A stretch of DNA of 60,572 nucleotides from Bacteroidota bacterium (GTDB lineage: Bacteria; Bacteroidota; Bacteroidia; Chitinophagales; Chitinophagaceae): positions 1 to 60,572 of the forward strand of contig JAGWUV010000028.1 of assembly GCA_028875875.1 (NCBI GenBank). Direction: 5' to 3'. Positions 8,264-17,113 of the stretch are shown here, piece by piece (the stretch's first letter is position 1; every line of letters starts with the position of its first letter). The position numbers and the translations under genes are program-made. Under the pieces are notes generated by a model. It was not told the origin of the DNA. It did not search any database and saw nothing but the letters and a program-made list of their open reading frames with translations.

Positions 8264-9076
8264 ATGGAAACAAAAATTGCAATTGGATTGGTTATATATA
8301 ATTGTGAGCCTAACTTATTAAAAAGAATTAGCCAAGCTTTACAACTTGGCTATTCCGTTTATGTTTATGATAATTCGCCTGAAAAAGATTTTTTCAGAAA
8401 CTTTAGTAAAGGGAAAAGTAATTTAAGATATTTTACATGTGGAAAGAATGTAGGCTTAGGGATTGCAATGTCAACAGTATGCGCACAGGCTTATTATGAT
8501 AACTTCTATGGCTTGCTTTTTTTCGATCAGGATACTGTTTTTTCTTCTGAAACTATAGATTTTATTAGTAAATTTTATAGTTCAAGATATAAAGCTTTGA
8601 AAGAGATTTATAGCTCAATAGTTTTTAATGCTAAATCAGTTGCTAAGGTGACTGTTGAAGATTTAGAGATTAAAGATGTTTTATTTTCAATTAACAGTGG
8701 AAGTCTATATTTTCTTGAGAATTTAAGAAGGGTTGGATGGTTTAATGAAACATTTTTTGTTGACTGTGTTGATTATGAATTTTGTCTTAGATCGAGCAAT
8801 CGAAATTTTAAAGTTGGAGAGTGTTCAACCACACCAGGTTTTGACCATGTATCGGAACAGGCTGATGAAGTATATACTATCTGGAATATGAAATTAAGGC
8901 TGCGGAAATATCCCTTTAAAAGGCTAACAGGTACTATAAAAGCTAGCTTACGTATATTTCTGATGGCTACAAAGTCGGGAAATATCAAATATTCAATAGC
9001 AATTATTCGATCACTCTCTATTTATTTATTTTTCCAATTTGTGGTTAGGGTAATGCTTCTTTTTAAAAAAGGCTAA
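8264..9076 (+). CDS. Glycosyltransferase family 2, rhamnosyltransferase-like
   Basis: A 270-residue GT-A fold transferase. The N-terminus (IAIGLVIYNCEPNLLKRI) is followed by a YDNS motif, a CGKNVGLG stretch and an acidic metal/nucleotide site, DQD at about residues 88-90, the order typical of RfbN-like rhamnosyltransferases. The C-terminal ~40 residues are hydrophobic and basic and may associate with the membrane. An upstream TTG at 8222 keeps the frame open inside the flippase gene, but the ATG at 8264 is preferred because a purine-rich AAAGAGGGA lies at good spacing before it and the conserved fold begins right after. The donor sugar cannot be told from sequence. Confidence 0.8.
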   Translation: METKIAIGLVIYNCEPNLLKRISQALQLGYSVYVYDNSPEKDFFRNFSKGKSNLRYFTCGKNVGLGIAMSTVCAQAYYDNFYGLLFFDQDTVFSSETIDFISKFYSSRYKALKEIYSSIVFNAKSVAKVTVEDLEIKDVLFSINSGSLYFLENLRRVGWFNETFFVDCVDYEFCLRSSNRNFKVGECSTTPGFDHVSEQADEVYTIWNMKLRLRKYPFKRLTGTIKASLRIFLMATKSGNIKYSIAIIRSLSIYLFFQFVVRVMLLFKKG

Positions 9077-9093
9077 TAAAAATTATTTAATAA

Positions 9094-10293
9094 ATGAACT
9101 ATACCGTTTTTACAGTTTGTAACTTGGCTTACTTACCAAAGGCTTTGGTTCTTGCTGATTCTTTTTATGAATTTAATTCAAAAAAAATTACAATATTTCT
9201 CTTTGATAAAAAGCAGGATTTGCCCGATAAAGATATAAATGCAGAGATCATTTGGGTGGAAGACCTGAGGATACCTAATTTTAAACAGCTTGCTTTTAAA
9301 TATGATATCATTGAATTTAGCACAAGCGTTAAACCTTTTATTTCTTTAAAATTATTAGAAAAATACGATTCTGTTATTTTTTTTGATCCAGATATTTGTT
9401 TGTACCATTCTGTAGAGCCAATATTAGCAGATTTAGAGAATCATTCTATTGTTTTAACGCCACATCATACTACTCCCCAATCTGATGACTTATCGGAAAG
9501 TGATACAGCTATGATGCGTTTTGGTTCTTTTAACCTCGGATTTTATGCTGTGAAAAAATCAGAGCAAGGCTTGTATTTTTTAAAATGGTGGTCTCGGCGT
9601 TGTTTGGATTTGAGTTATATGGAAAGCCAGTTTGGTTTATCTACTGATCAAAAATGGGTAAGTATTGCTCCCTGTTTTTTTAAGGATATTCATGTATCCT
9701 TTAATTTGGGATATAATGTAGCCGCTTGGAATAGCTGGGAGCGGAAAATTAAAAAAGATGACCTTGGACAATATTGGGTGAATGATCAGTACCCACTAAT
9801 TTTTTTTCATTTTAGTAATTTTAATAGCTCTGATCCAGGATACATGAATAAAAGATCCTGTTATGAAAAGAATATTTTTCGGCCTGATTTTTTGGAATTA
9901 GGGGAGAAGTATGCAAAGAAACTTTCTTCAAAAGGTTCTCCTTCAGTTAGGTATAGTTTTGATTATATGTCGGGAGGAGAATATATATCACCCACTTTAA
10001 GGCAGGCATATGCTTGCATCTTACCCGAGCTACCTTTAGATCATGATCCATTTGATTCTGCGGGTGTAGTAGGAACTTTTGCCCAGAAAAACTTTTTGTT
10101 TGAAAAGGGAAATCTTAAGTATTCCCGTGAAAGTTTTAATAAGCTATCAGAAAACGGGCGTAAACTGAAACTTATTTATTTTTTTATGAGAATCCTATTG
10201 CGTTTATTCGGACCAAACAAGTTTCAAAGTTTCTCAAGATTACTTGTTTATTTATCAAGTTATAGACGGAATAGGGGATTGTGGAAGCTTTGA
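9094..10293 (+). CDS. GT-A type glycosyltransferase (GT8-like)
   Basis: A 399-residue protein starting with a beta-strand/helix pattern (YTVFTVCNLAYLPKALVLADS) typical of transferases that act on retained nucleotide sugars. A DPD motif near residues 97-99 (FFDPDICLYH) is the likely metal-binding DxD. Later segments (FGSFNLGFYAV, near 147) and a Trp-rich region resemble GT8-like bacterial enzymes. It is expected to add one sugar to the repeat unit in the cytoplasm. It sits 17 bp after the GT2 gene in the same operon and is followed by about 900 bp of decayed DNA. Donor and acceptor are unknown. Confidence 0.7.
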   Translation: MNYTVFTVCNLAYLPKALVLADSFYEFNSKKITIFLFDKKQDLPDKDINAEIIWVEDLRIPNFKQLAFKYDIIEFSTSVKPFISLKLLEKYDSVIFFDPDICLYHSVEPILADLENHSIVLTPHHTTPQSDDLSESDTAMMRFGSFNLGFYAVKKSEQGLYFLKWWSRRCLDLSYMESQFGLSTDQKWVSIAPCFFKDIHVSFNLGYNVAAWNSWERKIKKDDLGQYWVNDQYPLIFFHFSNFNSSDPGYMNKRSCYEKNIFRPDFLELGEKYAKKLSSKGSPSVRYSFDYMSGGEYISPTLRQAYACILPELPLDHDPFDSAGVVGTFAQKNFLFEKGNLKYSRESFNKLSENGRKLKLIYFFMRILLRLFGPNKFQSFSRLLVYLSSYRRNRGLWKL

Positions 10294-10407
10294 AAAAATG
10301 AAAATTGATTCAATTTTATTCTGACCTACTTATTATAAGTTTAATAATAATTTGTACTTATCAAAAAATTAAGTAGGATATTCGAAATTTTAAATAAGGA
10401 AGGAATA

Positions 10408-11121
10408 TTGATTCTTTTGAAGAAGTTTTTTAATAAGATATTCATTAAAAGAGTTCCTGGATTTCAAAAAATGAACAGTTAGTTTGAGAATAAATCAGGA
10501 TTTGAAATAGGCGGCCCATATATTTACAAACAAAGGTCATTTCCAATATAAAAAAATCAAACCTTGGTGCTTGTAATTTATCAAATAATACTTAAGGAAG
10601 GAAATATATCAAGTAGTGAATATGAATTTTACAAAGAAAAAAAGGGAAGATAATATATTTCAGAGGTTACTGATTTAAGCTTCATAGAAAGTGACAGATA
10701 TGATTTTGTTTTGTCGTCTAATTGACTTGAGCATGTTGCGAACCCTTTTAAAGCTTTAGAAGAGTGAATTCTAGTACTTTAAAATGAGATGTACTATTGT
10801 TAGTTCTACCAAAAAAGAAATCTGTTTTGATCATAATCGAAAAATAACAGGCTTTTCCTGTCTATTTAAAGATTATAATAATAATCAAGAAGATGATTTG
10901 ACTCATTTGAATGAAATTTTCGAGTTGCATGATTTAAAACTTGACAAGACTGCTGGAACAAAAAACAATTTGAGGAGAGATGCTTAAATAATTTGCTTAA
11001 TCGTACAATGAATTACCATGTTTTTGATATCATTCTTTTAAGAGAAATATTCGATTATTGCAAGTTGAGTATTCTATTTGTAAATGACGATTATAAAAAT
11101 ATTATTCTTGGTAGAAAATAA
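10408..11121 (+). pseudogene. Decayed SAM-dependent methyltransferase
   Basis: Between two intact cluster genes lie scattered in-frame pieces of one methyltransferase family. They are KSGFEIGGP (near 10497), a TDLSFIES / YDF-LSSN-LEHV-NPFKA region (10670-10765), and KKEICFDHNRKIT...EDDLTHLNEIFELHDL (10815-10935). After these come MNYHVFDIILLREIF and a terminal ILGRK with a TAA at 11119-11121. The pieces occur in the right order for a full gene of about 230 residues but are broken by several stops and frameshifts. A purine-rich AAGGAAGGA precedes a TTG at 10408. The loss probably removed a methyl decoration from the glycan. The open frame 10784-10987 is one fragment of it, not a separate gene. 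Confidence 0.75.
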
Positions 11122-11241
11122 AATAATGATTTTTTGTAACCTTTCGAATTTTCAAATAAAGTAAAGATTTGAAAGGAGAAAATAAGTAATGATAGTTTTG
11201 TGTTTCAACTATATGATGTTGAAATAATTTATAAATTCAAA

Positions 11242-12579
11242 ATGAGTATTTTTTTTCTAAAATTGATAGCAATATTTTTTAGTAGCCTAATTTTTTTTCA
11301 GTCTTATATTACTAAAAAATTGGTAGGAACTTATATTATTCCCGCTGCAATGTTCTCTGTTATTTGGTTTTTATACACAATAATTCCATTATTAATTTTG
11401 CCAACTATTCAAATAAATCCGCTTTCAGTATTATATATATTCATATGTTCGTTTTCATTTGGAATTAGTGCTTTACCTTTTAATTGGAAAAAAGCTTTTG
11501 CCAAAAACAAGAGTAAGAAAGAAAAAGTTTATTGTACCTTCAACAGTTCCTTTTTGAGATATATTTTCTACACTTCCTGTATTCTCGCTTTTGTATTCTC
11601 AACCTTGATAATGATCACTAATGGATTTAGTATGGCATTATTAATGTCTAATTTATTAGAAACAAGCGGATTGTATGCTGCAATGAGAGGACATGAAGAA
11701 TTAGACTATGGACTTTTGGGGGTATTAAGCATATTCTTTACTTATTTTACTCCAATGCTTGGAGCTATTGTTGTAGAATTTTCAAGTGAAAGGGTTGTAA
11801 GGAGAAGATTTTTATTATTTTTATCATTTGCTCCATCTTTATATTGTATGATAACTCAATCAACTAAATTAGCTTTATTGGTTGCTATAATTTTTTATTT
11901 AGCTACAACTTTAGTTATGAAGATATATGCTAATAAATTAGTTTTATTTAACTTTAAGTCAATTTTAAAAAAGTCCGTATATATATTTATACTATTGCCA
12001 CTAATATCAATATCTTTTCTTTCTAGGCAGGGTAATTCTAATTTTAGCGATCAAAAGGAAGCTTTAGGGATTATAAAGTATTCATTAAATACATATGCCT
12101 TTGCTCAGATTTATGCTTTTTCGGATTTTTTTTCCTTTACAGTGGGAATGAAATCAGAAACGTCTTACAAAGATGATTATAACTCATATGGTTACTATAC
12201 CTTTAAGTCAATATTTGATTCTTTTGGAGGGAAAAAAAAATTTCCTCCAGGTTATTTTGAAGAATCATATTATGTTAAGGATGTTTTTGAAACAAATGTT
12301 TTTACAGTGTTTCGAAGTTTGATTTATGATTTTGGATTAATAGGTACAATATTTTTTTTCTTTTTGTTTGGTTTATTTGTTCACTTTTTCTTTTACAGGC
12401 TACTTTTCTTGAATAATTCTTGGATATCGGTAACGATATTTATTATTTCAATGGTTTTTATAATGCTGTCCTATCTTTTTAGCATTTTTACAGCCAGATA
12501 TATCTTTCTACTAGGTGCGGGATTCTTTTTAGTTCTCTTAAGTAATGGGTATTTGTCGAGGCCAAAAAAAATAAGTTAA
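11242..12579 (+). CDS. O-antigen/oligosaccharide repeat-unit polymerase (Wzy-like), locus 1
   Basis: A very hydrophobic protein of about 445 residues with 10-12 predicted membrane helices and a large hydrophilic loop (about residues 285-365 from this start). That is the usual shape of Wzy polymerases, whose sequences are otherwise poorly conserved. It would join flipped repeat units in the periplasm. The gene is markedly AT-rich, even for this block. The frame extends upstream to a GTG at 11200, but the ATG at 11242 starts directly at the first membrane segment and is preferred; the alternative adds 14 residues. It directly follows the decayed methyltransferase gene. Confidence 0.75.
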   Translation: MSIFFLKLIAIFFSSLIFFQSYITKKLVGTYIIPAAMFSVIWFLYTIIPLLILPTIQINPLSVLYIFICSFSFGISALPFNWKKAFAKNKSKKEKVYCTFNSSFLRYIFYTSCILAFVFSTLIMITNGFSMALLMSNLLETSGLYAAMRGHEELDYGLLGVLSIFFTYFTPMLGAIVVEFSSERVVRRRFLLFLSFAPSLYCMITQSTKLALLVAIIFYLATTLVMKIYANKLVLFNFKSILKKSVYIFILLPLISISFLSRQGNSNFSDQKEALGIIKYSLNTYAFAQIYAFSDFFSFTVGMKSETSYKDDYNSYGYYTFKSIFDSFGGKKKFPPGYFEESYYVKDVFETNVFTVFRSLIYDFGLIGTIFFFFLFGLFVHFFFYRLLFLNNSWISVTIFIISMVFIMLSYLFSIFTARYIFLLGAGFFLVLLSNGYLSRPKKIS

Positions 12580-12634
12580 ATCTATTTGTTGTATTTAACG
12601 CTTACCTACCAAAATTTTTAAACTCAATAGAATA

Positions 12635-13693
12635 ATGATATACAGAAGTAAAGCCCCTTTAAGAATTGGACTGGCAGGAGGTGGCACTGATGTAAGCCCC
12701 TACTGTGATATTTATGGAGGATCTATTTTGAATGCAACCATTTCTCTATTTGCCCATTCAAGTATAGAGGTGATTGATAATGAACAAATTGTTTTATTTG
12801 CACCTGATAGAAGTGAATTGGCCATTTATGATTTAAATGTTGATTTACCAATTGATGGAAAATTGGATTTGTTGAAAGGAGTGTATAATCGAATTCGAAA
12901 GGACTATTATTTTGAATTTAATAGGGCTGTAGGGAACAAAGGACTTAAAATTACTACTTACGTAGATGCACCAGCTGGAAGCGGTTTAGGTACATCTTCT
13001 ACCTTGATTGTTGCAATTTTGGGGGCTTTTGTAGAGATGCTTCAATTACCTATGGGTGAATATGATATAGCAAAGTATGCGTATGAAATAGAAAGAATTG
13101 ATTTACAATTGGCAGGAGGAAAACAAGATCAATATGCGGCTACTTTTGGCGGTGTTAATTTCATGGAATTTCACTCAAATAATAATGTTATCGTAAATCC
13201 GCTCAGAATCAAGTCAGAATATTTATCCGAGCTTGAAAACAATTTGGTATTATTTTTTACAGCTACCAGCAGATCTTCTGCCAAGATTATTAAGGAACAG
13301 CAAAAAAATGTAAATGAGAAAAAGCAAAGTTCAATAGAAGCTATGCATCATTTAAAAGATCAATCTAGGCAAATGAAAGAAGCCTTATTAAAAGGGGATT
13401 TAATTAATATTGGGCTTGTTTTGGATTATGGATTTAAACAAAAGAGGCTAATAGCTGCTAATATTTCAAATCCTATGATTGATTCTATTTATGAGTCAGC
13501 TATAAAAGCAGGTGCATTGGGTGGAAAAATAAGTGGTGCAGGGGGTGGTGGATTTATGATATTTTACTGTCCCGGAAATTCGCGATATAGCGTAATCGAA
13601 GCACTATCAGGTTTTGAAGGGAAAATTCAACCTTATCAATTTGTAAGTGAGGGATTAAAAACCTGGGCAGTAGGCAGTAAAGTGAGTTTGTGA
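12635..13693 (+). CDS. GHMP kinase, D-glycero-D-manno-heptose 7-phosphate kinase-like (HddA family)
   Basis: A 352-residue GHMP-superfamily sugar kinase. It has the N-terminal APLRIGLAGGGTDVSPY motif, the ATP-binding loop PAGSGLGTSST near residues 113-123 and the C-terminal KISGAGGGGF motif near 295-304. Its closest named relatives phosphorylate D-glycero-D-manno-heptose 7-phosphate on the way to GDP-heptose. The partner enzymes of that pathway (GmhA isomerase, GmhB phosphatase, HddC guanylyltransferase) are not in this window. The true substrate may therefore be another sugar, or the partners lie elsewhere. It sits between the polymerase and a glycosyltransferase in the same direction. Confidence 0.75.
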   Translation: MIYRSKAPLRIGLAGGGTDVSPYCDIYGGSILNATISLFAHSSIEVIDNEQIVLFAPDRSELAIYDLNVDLPIDGKLDLLKGVYNRIRKDYYFEFNRAVGNKGLKITTYVDAPAGSGLGTSSTLIVAILGAFVEMLQLPMGEYDIAKYAYEIERIDLQLAGGKQDQYAATFGGVNFMEFHSNNNVIVNPLRIKSEYLSELENNLVLFFTATSRSSAKIIKEQQKNVNEKKQSSIEAMHHLKDQSRQMKEALLKGDLINIGLVLDYGFKQKRLIAANISNPMIDSIYESAIKAGALGGKISGAGGGGFMIFYCPGNSRYSVIEALSGFEGKIQPYQFVSEGLKTWAVGSKVSL

Positions 13694-13747
13694 AATTAGA
13701 TATTAGGCAGCGCAATTATTTCGTAAATAAAAGATTTGGGGAACTAA

Positions 13748-14836
13748 ATGAAAATTGTTATAACCTCTTTAAAATATAACATCGGCCATTACTCCCATTT
13801 AGCCGCCTATTATAGGCTATTTGAGAAACTTGGTTTTGAACCTATATTTTTAATTCATAAATCTTATTATAAATTAGATACTAATAATGATTACCAAAAA
13901 ATAAGCGAAAAAAGAATTTTTAAATTAGAATCCTGTAATTATTTATTTATTTATTCTCCAAGTTTCAAGAATATCATCATACAAATTCTTTTTAAGTTTT
14001 TTTATAAATGCAAAATAGTGTATGTATTTCATGAACCGTTTGATTCAGTTAAAACTTACTTGAGCTCTGGTTTCTCCAGAAAGAGGGTAGCAATGCTTTT
14101 TTTAAATCATTTATATCATAAAGCTGTTATAAAGCTAACATCTATTGTCATTCTACCATCAAAAAGTTCAATGGACGCATTTGGTAAGAGATTTAGTTTA
14201 TACAAAAAAGATAAGTATCAAACTAGTTTAATTTTCAACGACGAATTAAAAGAAGAAAATGAGAATATTTTGAATAAAAAATATATATCATATATTGGTA
14301 CAATTTCAGCAGATCATGCATTTTCTGAGTACTTAAATTTTGCAATGTATTGTGCCGAAAATGGTTTATTAAGGGGGATTACATTTCTTATCGCATCCAA
14401 AAATTTTCTTGATAGTGAACAAATGAGCAAAGTGTCAAAATATGTAGAATCTGGAAATATTAAATTATTAGTTGGAAAGCCATTGATGACCGAGGAAATA
14501 AATCGTTGTTTTGCAGAAAGTGCTGTAGTTTGGAATGCATATCATAGATCAATGCAAAGCGGAGTCTTGCCGAAGGCATTTATGTTTAAAACACCGGTAA
14601 TCATTTTAAGAAAGAATGACAATGAATTTGTAGAAGAAGGGAAAACTGCTCTTTTGTTAAACAGTAATACTGATTTTATAGAGATAAGCGAGGCGATAAA
14701 AAAAATAGTTGAAAATCAAGTTTTTTATTCTGAGAATTGTCGTAACTCTTTTATTCAATATTTCTTTAATGAAAGTAAAACTGAAGAGTATAAAAAAATT
14801 TTCAAAATATCAGACATAGAAACTAAATCATTATAA
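13748..14836 (+). CDS. Glycosyltransferase, GT4-like (GT-B fold)
   Basis: A 362-residue protein. The N-terminus (MKIVITSLKYNIGHYSHLAAYYRLF) and the C-terminal half (an SGVLPKAFMFKTPVII stretch near 277-292, then EFVEEGKTALLL) match the donor-binding half of GT4-type enzymes, where a conserved Glu contacts the nucleotide sugar. It should transfer one sugar from a nucleotide donor at the inner face of the membrane. The specific sugar is not evident. It starts 54 bp after the GHMP kinase gene and shares the low GC of the block. Confidence 0.7.
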   Translation: MKIVITSLKYNIGHYSHLAAYYRLFEKLGFEPIFLIHKSYYKLDTNNDYQKISEKRIFKLESCNYLFIYSPSFKNIIIQILFKFFYKCKIVYVFHEPFDSVKTYLSSGFSRKRVAMLFLNHLYHKAVIKLTSIVILPSKSSMDAFGKRFSLYKKDKYQTSLIFNDELKEENENILNKKYISYIGTISADHAFSEYLNFAMYCAENGLLRGITFLIASKNFLDSEQMSKVSKYVESGNIKLLVGKPLMTEEINRCFAESAVVWNAYHRSMQSGVLPKAFMFKTPVIILRKNDNEFVEEGKTALLLNSNTDFIEISEAIKKIVENQVFYSENCRNSFIQYFFNESKTEEYKKIFKISDIETKSL

Positions 14837-14924
14837 ATGGAATTATACAAAAATGAACCACTTATTAGCTGGCTACAAAGTTTTGTTTGATAAATTCCTA
14901 AAAATTTAATATAATTTAATTTCA

Positions 14925-15647
14925 ATGAATAAGGTTACGGTTGATTTGCAAAAGCCCTCGTTTTATGCAGAAGCGGATTCTAAATTTTATAGATTTAAAC
15001 GAAGATTAACATATAAATCAATTTTAAGAATTATAAGAAAAGCGTTTAAAAAGGATCAAAAATTTTCTTTGCTTGAAGTTGGAACTGGTTCTGGGTTTTT
15101 CATCACTTTTATGGAAATGGAGTTCCCGAATGCAAGGCTTACAGGTATTGAATATGATCCAAGATTAGTTGGATTAACTCAAAAGAAAGTAAGGAATGCG
15201 GAAATTATGCAAGGCAATGCAGAATCTTTTTCTTTTGAGAACATTAAATTTGATATAATTGTTTCTTTTCAAGTTATTGAGCATCTTTATTATCCTGAAA
15301 AGATGATAGAGTGTGTAAAAGAATCTCTTAGAGAAGGGGGGCTGTTTGTTTTTACAACACCTAATCTTAGTGGTTTAGGTGCTACGATAATGAAAGACAA
15401 ATGGCACGGTTACAGGGAAGATCATGTGTCACTAAAAGGCTATGATGATTGGAAAGTTATGTTGGAGAAACATGGTTTTGATGTGATTTATACCGGGTCT
15501 ACTTTTTTCTCTGGAATTCCTTTTTTAAATAAATTTCCTTTAGGCTTTTTAAATTGGGGATTGCTTTTTACGTTAGGTCATTTAAGATGGAAGAAGGGAG
15601 AATCATTTATTGGTGTATTTAAACTTAAAAAAAAGAATGAGAAATAA
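14925..15647 (+). CDS. Class I SAM-dependent methyltransferase
   Basis: A 240-residue Rossmann-fold methyltransferase. Motif I (LLEVGTGSGFF) lies near residues 48-58, an acidic residue ends the next strand (GIEYDP), and later motifs include FDIIVSFQVIEHLYYPE (about 107-123) and FVFTTPNLSG. In this context it probably O- or N-methylates a sugar of the repeat unit or its precursor. It overlaps the start of the next gene by 11 bp. It is a different methyltransferase family from the decayed copy at 10408, so it is not simply a replacement duplicate. Confidence 0.75.
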   Translation: MNKVTVDLQKPSFYAEADSKFYRFKRRLTYKSILRIIRKAFKKDQKFSLLEVGTGSGFFITFMEMEFPNARLTGIEYDPRLVGLTQKKVRNAEIMQGNAESFSFENIKFDIIVSFQVIEHLYYPEKMIECVKESLREGGLFVFTTPNLSGLGATIMKDKWHGYREDHVSLKGYDDWKVMLEKHGFDVIYTGSTFFSGIPFLNKFPLGFLNWGLLFTLGHLRWKKGESFIGVFKLKKKNEK

Positions 15648-16665
15648 GTTATTTCAAGGGAAAAAATTATTGATCACCGGAGGTACTGGATCTTTTGGAA
15701 ATGCAGTATTAAAAAGGTTACTACTTGAAGATGATTTAAAAGAAGTCCGAATCTTCAGTAGGGATGAGAAGAAACAAGATGATATGCGAAAAAGATTGAA
15801 TGACCCCAAGATTAAATTTTATATCGGAGATGTTAGGGATTATCAAAGTGTTGACAGTGTTGTAAAAGGGGTTGATTTTATATTTCATGCTGCAGCTTTA
15901 AAACAAGTACCATCCTGTGAGTTTTTCCCTTTGGAGGCTGTAAGAACTAATATACTAGGAACTGATAATGTACTTACTGCGGCAGAGAAGTATGAAGTAA
16001 AGCGAGTAGTGGTTTTAAGTACAGATAAGGCTGCGTATCCTATTAATGCAATGGGAATGTCGAAAGCATTAATGGAAAAATTGACAATTGCAAAATCCAG
16101 AAATTTAGATGACACAAAGACTATATTTTGTGCTACTCGTTATGGGAATGTAATGGCCTCTCGTGGATCGGTAATTCCTTTATTTGTTGAACAAATAAAA
16201 TTGGGTAAACCTATTACTATAACCGATCCTAACATGACGCGTTTTATGATGACTTTGGAGGATGCTGTAGATTTAGTGCTTTATGCTTTCGAGAATGCAC
16301 AGCAAGGGGATATATTTGTTCAAAAAGCTCCGGCGGCTACCATTGAAACCTTAGCAAAAGCCCTGTTGGCGCTTTATAATGCCGATACTGAAATTAAATT
16401 GATTGGAACAAGGCATGGTGAAAAAATATATGAAACTCTGGTTAATAGAGAAGATATGTTGAAGGCAAAAGATTTGGGTGGGTATTATCGAATACCTGCT
16501 GATAATCGGGATTTAAACTATAATCATTTTTTTTCGGAAGGTGAATTAAAGATATCTTCTTTGGAGGAATATCACTCACATAATACAACGCGGTTAAATA
16601 TAGAAGGCATGAAAAGCTTGTTACTAAAACTCCCTGAAATTAGAGATCGTAGTTTCTTTGAATAG
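15637..16665 (+). CDS. fnlA: UDP-GlcNAc 4,6-dehydratase/5-epimerase (FnlA/CapE type)
   Basis: A 342-residue short-chain dehydrogenase/reductase for the first step of UDP-N-acetyl-L-fucosamine synthesis. The NAD-binding TGGTGSFG motif lies near the N-terminus. A STDKAAYP segment and an MGMSK motif replace the usual YxxxK with MxxxK, as in CapE, WbjB and FlaA1, which invert C5. The next three genes encode a cupin, FnlB and FnlC, which makes the assignment firm. The ATG at 15637 is chosen; a TTG at 15610 in the same frame lies inside the upstream methyltransferase gene. L-QuiNAc pathways use a closely similar enzyme, so the final sugar depends on the later steps. Confidence 0.88.
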   Translation: MRNKLFQGKKLLITGGTGSFGNAVLKRLLLEDDLKEVRIFSRDEKKQDDMRKRLNDPKIKFYIGDVRDYQSVDSVVKGVDFIFHAAALKQVPSCEFFPLEAVRTNILGTDNVLTAAEKYEVKRVVVLSTDKAAYPINAMGMSKALMEKLTIAKSRNLDDTKTIFCATRYGNVMASRGSVIPLFVEQIKLGKPITITDPNMTRFMMTLEDAVDLVLYAFENAQQGDIFVQKAPAATIETLAKALLALYNADTEIKLIGTRHGEKIYETLVNREDMLKAKDLGGYYRIPADNRDLNYNHFFSEGELKISSLEEYHSHNTTRLNIEGMKSLLLKLPEIRDRSFFE

Positions 16666-16672
16666 AAATTGA

Positions 16673-17107
16673 ATGGACGAAATAAGGATTATACAAGGCG
16701 GTATTTCAATTGATGAACGTGGAACAGTAAAATACGTTAACGACTTTATTATGAACGATGTTAGTAGGTTTTACATCATACATCATACTAATAATAATGT
16801 TGTGAGAGCTTGGCAGGCTCATCAATTTGAGAAAAAATATCTTTATGTATTAGAAGGAGCATTTCTATTTGCTTTCGTAAAAATTGATAATTGGGAACAG
16901 CCATCCGATAACCTTTGTCCAATTGTGATTACTATTCATCATTACGAAAATAAAATTCTTTGTATCCCTCAAGGTTATGCAAATGGTATTAAATCTATAG
17001 AACCAAATTCTAAAGTAATAGTATTTTCAAATAAGGATTTGTCAGAATCTTCAGAAGATATTTTTCGTTATGATAAAGATAAATGGCTCGATTGGAATAA
17101 ATATTGA
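16673..17107 (+). CDS. Small cupin sugar isomerase/epimerase-like protein (WxcM/RmlC-like)
   Basis: A 144-residue single-domain cupin beginning IIQGGISIDERGTVKYVNDF, with RAWQAHQFEKKYLYVLEG around residues 43-60. That resembles dTDP-sugar 3,4-ketoisomerases and RmlC-like epimerases acting on 4-keto sugars. It lies 7 bp after fnlA and 6 bp before fnlB, so it is surely co-transcribed with the UDP-L-FucNAc genes. FnlB already has its own C-terminal cupin for the 3-epimerisation, so this free-standing copy is either accessory or adds an isomerisation that changes the final sugar. The exact reaction is unknown. Confidence 0.7.
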   Translation: MDEIRIIQGGISIDERGTVKYVNDFIMNDVSRFYIIHHTNNNVVRAWQAHQFEKKYLYVLEGAFLFAFVKIDNWEQPSDNLCPIVITIHHYENKILCIPQGYANGIKSIEPNSKVIVFSNKDLSESSEDIFRYDKDKWLDWNKY

Positions 17108-17113
17108 AATAAT

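Noticed and set aside
10784-10987. 67-codon frame between the GT8-like and polymerase genes
   Set aside because: It is an internal fragment of the decayed methyltransferase and is reported as part of that pseudogene.
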